DNA of 64,000 bases, from NCBI GenBank assembly GCA_005502875.1, contig SCMV01000005.1, positions 1 to 64,000 of the forward strand, given 5' to 3'. The notes under the pieces were generated by a model. The model was given only the letters and a program-made list of their open reading frames with translations. It was not told the origin of the DNA and ran no database searches. A program made the translations under genes and the position numbers. The stretch comes from Comamonadaceae bacterium 2PF. GTDB lineage: Bacteria > Pseudomonadota > Gammaproteobacteria > Burkholderiales > Burkholderiaceae_C. Numbering within the stretch: position 1 is the first letter of the stretch; every line of letters starts with the position of its first letter. Below are positions 58,842 to 64,000 of this stretch, one piece after another.

Positions 58842-59696
58842 GTGGTGAAGAGCTATCTTCTTTTTCTTCGGTATGCATTGAAAAACTGGTTATCGAAAGA
58901 AAAATTGGTGGACGAGAGCTCAGCGTTTGATGTGTCCCTCACTTCACACGGAGATCGTGTCAACAGGGTTCATTTGGCGATCGAATCTGCGTGCAGCGGA
59001 ATTAAGCCCAGAAGAGTCATTCTGTTCTTGTCTCGGGAAGATTGGCCGGGGCGATTGCCGAAATCGTTGACGCGTTTGTGTCATCGTGGATTGGAGGTGA
59101 TAACCTGCGAAAACGATGGGCCTCACAAAAAGCTGCAACCTTATCTGCAGATGAATGCCTCTTTCGTTCGACCTTTGATCACCATTGACGACGATGTTTT
59201 TTACGAACATCTTGCTTTCAAGCATCTTTTTGATGCCTGGTTGAGCGATAAGGCCGTTATTCATTGTTTGCGCGCTCGGTCTGTCTTAACGAATGGCGAT
59301 GCATTGATGCCCTACATCGCATGGCCGCTTTGCAATAGCAGTGTCCCCTCCCATCTAAATTTCTCCACTGGAGTGGGTGGTGTACTTTACCCACCTGATT
59401 TTCTGCTTCTGCTCAAACGAGTCGGACTCGGTTACCGGGCGACGTGTCCTGATGCGGATGATATTTGGGTTAACGCGTGTGCTGTGCGCTCCGGATTTCG
59501 GGTCAGGCAAGTTTTCAATGCTCCCTCACGCAGACCAGATATACCTGGGTCCAGACGTACGGCCTTGTTCAAAAAGAACATCCGTTTGGGTGGCAATGAT
59601 GCGCAATTGGCAAGGGTCTATGACAAGTACATTATTTCAAGAATGACGGATGAGTTTTCAAGACGTTTTAATATTGACGAGATGCTGTCAAATTAG
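58842..59696 (+). CDS. Glycosyltransferase-like protein, foreign composition
   Basis: A 284-residue soluble protein. DVSLTSHGDRVNRVHLAIES, ITIDDDVFY (a DDD/DxD metal-binding motif) and PDADDIWVNACAV fit a GT-A type glycosyltransferase similar to capsular or surface-polysaccharide enzymes. GTG start. Codon use is much more A/T-ending than in its neighbours. No other cell-surface gene is near, so it looks like a separate insertion between copper genes. Confidence 0.65.
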   Translation: MVKSYLLFLRYALKNWLSKEKLVDESSAFDVSLTSHGDRVNRVHLAIESACSGIKPRRVILFLSREDWPGRLPKSLTRLCHRGLEVITCENDGPHKKLQPYLQMNASFVRPLITIDDDVFYEHLAFKHLFDAWLSDKAVIHCLRARSVLTNGDALMPYIAWPLCNSSVPSHLNFSTGVGGVLYPPDFLLLLKRVGLGYRATCPDADDIWVNACAVRSGFRVRQVFNAPSRRPDIPGSRRTALFKKNIRLGGNDAQLARVYDKYIISRMTDEFSRRFNIDEMLSN

Positions 59697-59805
59697 TCAT
59701 CGCGACGTCATGTCTATGTAAGGTGGCAGCGGTTAAATTGCATGTCGTGGCCTTATATATTTTATTCGAAGGCCACATTTTTGCCAATTTCTAAGAGGAA
59801 ACACC

Positions 59806-60096
59806 ATGAAAAATTCTACCTCGTTGATCACGCTTGTCGCCTTGATTGGATTTGTCGGGTCTGCTTATGCTGGTGATGCGGCTAAAAATCAGGCCGCTGC
59901 TACGCATCAACTGAAAGATGGTGGCACGCTTTACATTTTCAAGGATGGAAAAATGGCGAAGGAAAGTAAGTATGGAAAAGCCGTTTACATGAAAAAAGGT
60001 GAAACGTTAGAAACCGTCGACGGGAAGAAGATAGTTGCGAGCAGCAACGAGGTGGCAAGGCTTGGCAACCTGATCAGCGAAGGACACCTGGATTGA
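59806..60096 (+). CDS. copK: CopK-type periplasmic copper protein
   Basis: A 96-residue exported protein: signal peptide to AYAGD, then HQLKDGGTLYIFKDGKMAKESKYGKAVYMKKGETLETVDGKKI and the end NEVARLGNLISEGHLD. This follows CopK of Cupriavidus metallidurans (a cooperative Cu(I)/Cu(II) binder) closely in order and motif. An AGAGGA site lies before ATG 59806. Fewer Met are present than in the Cupriavidus protein. Confidence 0.82.
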   Translation: MKNSTSLITLVALIGFVGSAYAGDAAKNQAAATHQLKDGGTLYIFKDGKMAKESKYGKAVYMKKGETLETVDGKKIVASSNEVARLGNLISEGHLD

Positions 60097-60130
60097 TTGG
60101 ATGATGCGCTGCTTGCCCACATCGTCCAGG

Positions 60131-60589
60131 TCAACTTTGCCGACCTGACCGCAGCCCGCTCCGCGCGGGCTTCGTTTCGCTTTGGGCATGTGGGGTTGCC
60201 AGGATATCGAGGATCGGGCAGTCCGGTCTGTCATCACCATGGCAGCAATGAACGAGGTGTTCGAGGGTGGCCTTCATGGCAAGCAATTCCTGGAGCTTCT
60301 GATTTAACTCCTGCAGATGGGCCTGGGCCAGCGCCTTCACTTGGCGGCTTGGGCGTCGACGGTCTTGCCATAGTCCCAGCAGTTCGCGGATCTGATCCAG
60401 CGAGAACCCGAGGTCTCTGGCTTGCCGAATGAAGCGCAAGGTGCCGACCTCCTTGTCGGTGTACTGGCGGTAACCTGCATCGGTTCGCAAAGCGCCGGGG
60501 AAGAGCCCCACGCTTTCATAGTGCCGGATCATCTTGGCCGACACGCCAGAGGCCTTGGCTGCTTCTCCGATGTTCATGTGTTCGCTCAT
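60131..60589 (-). CDS. cueR: CueR copper-responsive regulator
   Basis: A 152-residue MerR-family protein: HTH ([27 protein letters not shown]), YRQY wing, dimer helix, and the CueR metal loop with Cys in [14 protein letters not shown]. Such two-Cys loops bind Cu(I) or Ag(I). Its ATG overlaps the copA stop (ATGA), so regulator and pump share a transcript. Its promoters are the divergent sites at 63081 and 63162. Confidence 0.9.
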   Translation of the reverse strand: MSEHMNIGEAAKASGVSAKMIRHYESVGLFPGALRTDAGYRQYTDKEVGTLRFIRQARDLGFSLDQIRELLGLWQDRRRPSRQVKALAQAHLQELNQKLQELLAMKATLEHLVHCCHGDDRPDCPILDILATPHAQSETKPARSGLRSGRQS

Positions 60590-63045
60590 GCAGCGGCTCC
60601 TTGTGAATTGACGGTGGCAGGCTTGGTGTGCTGTGGCAACTCGTTTTCCATCGCACCCCGCCAACGGCGCAGCAAGAGCGCATTGGCGATGACGCTGAGG
60701 CTGCTGAGCGCCATGGCGGCACCCGCGATGACGGGGTTGAGCATGCCCAGTGCCGCCAGTGGGATGCCCAGGACGTTATAGGCAAAGGCCCAGAACAGCC
60801 CCTGCTTGATCTTGGCATAGGTTCGCCGCGACACATCCAGGGCGTCGGCCACCAGCCTGGGGTCGCCGCGCATCAGCGTGACGCCTGCGGTCTCGGTTGC
60901 CACGTCAGCACCTCCGGCCATCGCAAAACCGCAAGATGCTGCAGCCAGGGCAGGGCCATCGTTCAGGCCATCACCCACGAAGGCCACGACCTCACCGCTG
61001 GCGCGCAAGGCTTGCACGATGGCCGCTTTGTCGCTGGGCAGCACCTCCGCTCGCACATCGAGAATACCCAGGGCCTGCGCGACCGCATCAGCGCTGCCCT
61101 GGTTGTCGCCGGTCAGCATGAGGGTTTTGATGCCCAGTTGGTGCAGGTTTCTCACCGCTGCAGTTGCCGTGGGCTTGACGGTGTCTCCGAAGGCCATCAG
61201 CCCCAACAGTTCAAAGCCGCCTGCGTTTTGCTGCACAAGCCATGACAAGGTCCGTCCTTGCCGCTCCAACACATCGGCTTGCGTGCCGAGCGCACCTGCA
61301 TCCACCCCCAGTTCATTCAAAAGTCTGGTGTTGCCCAGCATCAACTTGGCTCCCCTCACCATGCCCTCGACGCCCCGGCCCGCCAGTGCCTTGGCATCTC
61401 GCACAGAGGGGATGGTGAGGCTGGCGTCGCGGGCGTGGGTGGTGACTGCCAGTGCCAGCGGATGGCTGCTTGCTTGTTGCAACGCTGCGGCCAGAGCGAC
61501 CACTTCGTCAATGCCTGACCCTTCGGCCGGGACAACGGCTACCAGCGTCGGCTTGCCTTCCGTCAGTGTGCCTGTTTTGTCGAACGCCACGACGGTCACC
61601 GAATGCGCGATCTCCAATGCCTGAGCATCCTTGATGAGGATGCCTCGGCGTGCGGCGGCACCTGTTCCGACCATGATCGCCGTGGGTGTGGCCAGGCCCA
61701 ATGCACATGGGCAGGCGATCACCAGCACGGCCACGGCGTTGATCAAGGCATGCTCCCAGTCTCCGTTGATGCCAAGCCAAGCCAGAAAGGTGAGTAGCGC
61801 GACCCCCAACACCACGGGAACGAACACGGCGCTGACACGGTCCACGATGCGCTGGATGGGTGCCTTGCCCGCCTGGGCCGACTCGATCAGCCGGATGATG
61901 CGTGCCAGGGTTGTTTCGGCACCGACGGCCTGCGTCTTGACAATCAACATGCCCTCGGCGTTGATGGCCCCGCCGGTCACCTGATCACCCACTTGTTTGG
62001 CGACAGGCAGGCTTTCGCCTGTGATGAGCGATTCATCCACATGGCTGCGCCCCTCAATGATTTCGCCATCAACGGGCACGCGGTCACCCGGGCGTATGCT
62101 CACCAGGTCACCGACCCTCACGTCGGCCACGGGCATTTCGACGTCAACGCCATCGCGTCGAACCAGTGCCGTGCTCGGCCGCAAGGCGTTGAGAGAGCGA
62201 ATCGCGTCCGTGGTCTGCCGCTTTGCGCGATCTTCCAACCACTTGCCCAGGAGAACGAGCGTGATCACTGCAGCCGAGGCTTCGAAATAGAGGTGCGGCA
62301 TGCCGTGCTGTGAATGCCGCATCAGAAGGTAGACGGACAGGCCGAAGGCTGCGGACGTGCCAAGCGCAACCAGCAGGTCCATGTTGCCGGCCTTGGCCTT
62401 GACGGCCCGCCATCCTGCCCGGTAGAAGCGCCAGCCCAGCCAGAATTGCACCGGCGTGGCCAGTGCGAGTTGCAGCCAGCCATTGAGCATCCAGTCGATC
62501 CCCACCAACTGCAGCACCATGGGCAATACCAGTGGCAAGGTTAAAACAGAAGCGATCGCCACGGGCCCCCATGTCGGCAGGGTGTTGGGCTTTGCGGGCT
62601 CGGCTTCCTGCTTCAATTGAGTCACATAGCCTGCCTTGGTGACGGCTGCCACGAGAGATGCGGGTGGGATCGTGGAGAGTGCACGCACGGCGGCCTGTTC
62701 GGTTGCCAGGTTGACGGAGGCCAACAAGACGCCGGGAACCTTGAGCAAGGCTTTTTCCACCCGGGTGACGCAAGAGGCGCAGGTCATGCCCTCGACATGG
62801 AGGGCCACATCGGTGGTCTTCAGGTCGTAGCCGGCCTCGCGGACGGCTGCGCTGAGTACCTCAAGGTTCACAGATGGGTCCGCTTGGACCGAGGCCACTT
62901 CGGTGGCCAAATTGACGTTGGCGCTTTGCACACCAGCCGTTGCCTTGAGCGATTTTTCTACCCTGGACACACAAGAAGCGCAAGTCATCCCCGAGATGGG
63001 GATGTCGATTCGGAATGTGGCCAGCGGCTTTTGCGGGGAGATCAT
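60586..63045 (-). CDS. copA: CopA copper P-type ATPase
   Basis: An 819-residue Cu(I) exporter. Two N-terminal HMA domains, each with GMTCASC (near residues 18-24 and 88-94), then eight TMs, TGESLPV, CPC in [11 protein letters not shown] (near 445), [31 protein letters not shown] and YNVLGIPLA. It is first of the copA-cueR operon and divergent from a CopZ-like gene. Confidence 0.95.
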   Translation of the reverse strand: MISPQKPLATFRIDIPISGMTCASCVSRVEKSLKATAGVQSANVNLATEVASVQADPSVNLEVLSAAVREAGYDLKTTDVALHVEGMTCASCVTRVEKALLKVPGVLLASVNLATEQAAVRALSTIPPASLVAAVTKAGYVTQLKQEAEPAKPNTLPTWGPVAIASVLTLPLVLPMVLQLVGIDWMLNGWLQLALATPVQFWLGWRFYRAGWRAVKAKAGNMDLLVALGTSAAFGLSVYLLMRHSQHGMPHLYFEASAAVITLVLLGKWLEDRAKRQTTDAIRSLNALRPSTALVRRDGVDVEMPVADVRVGDLVSIRPGDRVPVDGEIIEGRSHVDESLITGESLPVAKQVGDQVTGGAINAEGMLIVKTQAVGAETTLARIIRLIESAQAGKAPIQRIVDRVSAVFVPVVLGVALLTFLAWLGINGDWEHALINAVAVLVIACPCALGLATPTAIMVGTGAAARRGILIKDAQALEIAHSVTVVAFDKTGTLTEGKPTLVAVVPAEGSGIDEVVALAAALQQASSHPLALAVTTHARDASLTIPSVRDAKALAGRGVEGMVRGAKLMLGNTRLLNELGVDAGALGTQADVLERQGRTLSWLVQQNAGGFELLGLMAFGDTVKPTATAAVRNLHQLGIKTLMLTGDNQGSADAVAQALGILDVRAEVLPSDKAAIVQALRASGEVVAFVGDGLNDGPALAAASCGFAMAGGADVATETAGVTLMRGDPRLVADALDVSRRTYAKIKQGLFWAFAYNVLGIPLAALGMLNPVIAGAAMALSSLSVIANALLLRRWRGAMENELPQHTKPATVNSQGAAA

Positions 63046-63080
63046 GGTGTGCCCGTATAGGTGGTTGATGTTTGTCGTGG

Positions 63081-63111
63081 ATCCTCAAGCTTCCCATCGT
63101 GGGAATGTAAA
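63081..63111 (-). promoter_or_regulatory. CueR-type promoter of copA
   Basis: Minus strand: -35 TTTACA (63111-63106), 19-bp spacer with TTCCCACGATGGGAA, -10 GAGGAT (63086-63081). The TTCCC/GGGAA dyad in a 19-bp spacer fits CueR sites. Confidence 0.65.
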
Positions 63112-63161
63112 GCCGTGTGGCAATTACATGCGTTAACTGCGGGGTTATTGAAAACAGGTGC

Positions 63162-63192
63162 TTGACCTTCCTGCTGTAGGAAGCTTGAAAGT
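63162..63192 (+). promoter_or_regulatory. CueR-type promoter of the CopZ-like gene
   Basis: -35 TTGACC (63162-63167), 19-bp spacer with CTTCCT-gctgt-AGGAAG, -10 GAAAGT (63187-63192). It lies 30 bp upstream of ATG 63223. Confidence 0.72.
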
Positions 63193-63222
63193 AAATCCAC
63201 CCCAAACCAATCGGAGTTTCTG

Positions 63223-63477
63223 ATGATCACTTTTGAAGTCAAGGACATGACTTGCGGCCATTGCGTCAGCACCATCACCAAGGCGGTGCGGGCCGTCGAT
63301 AAAGAGGCCACCGTACGGATCGAGTTGCAGTCGCACCAAGTCCAGATCGAACCCACAGAGGCGGATGCAGATGAACTTCGCGACGCAATCCAGGAGGCTG
63401 GCTACACCCCTGTGGTGGTGACAAATGGGCCGCTCAAACCCGAGAAGGCCAATCGAGGTGGCTGTTGTTGTGGGTGA
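63223..63477 (+). CDS. copZ: CopZ-like copper chaperone
   Basis: An 84-residue cytosolic HMA protein: MITFEVKDMTCGHCVSTITKAV with the MTCGHC metal site and a C-terminal Cys cluster (GGCCCG). It ferries Cu(I) to CopA. A CGGAG site precedes ATG 63223. The extra Cys cluster after the HMA domain is not standard for CopZ. Confidence 0.85.
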   Translation: MITFEVKDMTCGHCVSTITKAVRAVDKEATVRIELQSHQVQIEPTEADADELRDAIQEAGYTPVVVTNGPLKPEKANRGGCCCG

Positions 63478-63491
63478 TGGCGTGACAGCCT

Positions 63492-64000
63492 TCAGGCATG
63501 TTTCATGTGAGGCGCTTGCGTGGCGCGCCTTGCCTTTTTGCTGCGGCGAATCAGCAGGTACGCAGCCGGAATCACGAACATCGACAGCAGTGGCGCCGTG
63601 ATCATGCCCCCGACCATGGGTGCAGCAATGCGCTGCATGACCTCGGAGCCCGTGCCTGCACCCCACATGATCGGCAGCAAGCCCGCGAGGATCACTGCCA
63701 CCGTCATGGCCTTGGGGCGCACGCGCAGCACGGCACCGTCACGGATGGCGTCCAGCAGGTCATCGACACTGACCTGGCCCTTGTCGATGCGCTCACCCCA
63801 AGCCTGCTTGAGGTAGAGCAGCATGATCACGCCGAACTCGGCGGACACGCCAGCCAATGCAATGAACCCGACTGCCCCGGCCACCGACAGGTTGTAACCC
63901 AACAGGTAGAGCAACCAGATGCCCCCCACCAGGGCAAAGGGCAGCGTGGCCATGATCAGCAAGGCTTCGTCAAACGCGCCGAATGTCAGGTACAGCAACA
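63492..64000 (-). CDS. cusA: CusA-type RND pump, C-terminal part
   Basis: The minus frame is open to the window edge, so only the last 169 or so residues are seen: [65 protein letters not shown] and [14 protein letters not shown], the final TM bundle of a Cu/Ag CusA pump. The tail holds His/Met (APHMKHA). The gene continues past 64000. Convergent with copZ. Confidence 0.88.
   Translation of the reverse strand, partial: LLYLTFGAFDEALLIMATLPFALVGGIWLLYLLGYNLSVAGAVGFIALAGVSAEFGVIMLLYLKQAWGERIDKGQVSVDDLLDAIRDGAVLRVRPKAMTVAVILAGLLPIMWGAGTGSEVMQRIAAPMVGGMITAPLLSMFVIPAAYLLIRRSKKARRATQAPHMKHA

Overview
This window looks like a high-GC genome of the order Burkholderiales (Betaproteobacteria). Its czc, cop and cad genes, its CzcI, CzcE and CopK proteins and its short H-NS-like protein are typical of metal-tolerant strains of Cupriavidus, Delftia, Acidovorax or Comamonas type. 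Genus cannot be decided from the sequence alone. Nearly every gene serves heavy-metal homeostasis or belongs to a conjugative-element core set between two metal blocks. I saw no rRNA or tRNA gene, no CRISPR array and no recognisable insertion sequence.

Layout. 0-2 kb: a class I methyltransferase and an orphan response regulator with a worn receiver domain. 2-12 kb: a czcICBA Zn/Co/Cd efflux operon, a lipoprotein, a DUF4124-like protein and an LTA-synthase-like sulfatase-fold enzyme. 12-15 kb: a His-rich periplasmic protein divergent from a CzcRS-type two-component system, then czcE. 15-17.2 kb: a broken dual-specificity phosphatase, an OST-HTH remnant, ynfA, a Cys-rich small membrane protein and a MerR regulator. 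17.2-31 kb: part of an integrative conjugative element (DUF4400, TraD, a TraI-like protein, an H-NS protein, FlhC/FlhD-type activators, DUF932, a zinc-finger/Toprim primase, AlpA, an HTH-recombinase, DUF1173). No type IV secretion genes are present. 31-35 kb: cadR-cadA with a second czcI and a small lipoprotein. 34.8-42.7 kb: a seven-gene RND operon with a transglutaminase-like protein and a third czcI. 42.7-46.7 kb: a recombination scar with a ynfA remnant, a second methyltransferase, lspA, a headless cadA and a 5'-truncated czcA. 46.7-48.5 kb: a second small lipoprotein, a DMT exporter with a His tail and a ynfA pseudogene. 48.5-58.6 kb: a large copper block (CopF-type ATPase, DUF2933, a Met/His-rich protein, CopSR, then TolC, multicopper oxidase, cupredoxin, DUF411 and CusF). 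58.8-59.7 kb: an AT-richer glycosyltransferase-like gene. 59.8-64 kb: copK, cueR-copA, a CopZ-like chaperone and the 3' end of a CusA-type pump running off the window.

Regulation ties the blocks together. Four 31-bp MerR/CadR-type promoters, almost identical in sequence, stand before czcICBA, cadA, the seven-gene RND operon and the cadA/lspA remnant. Only one cadR-like gene is visible. Five 15-bp boxes of the form TGACA-N5-TGTCAT stand before or beside the two-component, czcE and copper genes; one is the centre of a perfect 15+4+15 palindrome. Two CueR-type 19-bp-spacer promoters diverge between copA and copZ. The picture is a layered metal island: ATPases empty the cytoplasm, three RND pumps empty the periplasm, periplasmic binding and oxidising proteins buffer copper, and duplicated accessory proteins recur with each module.
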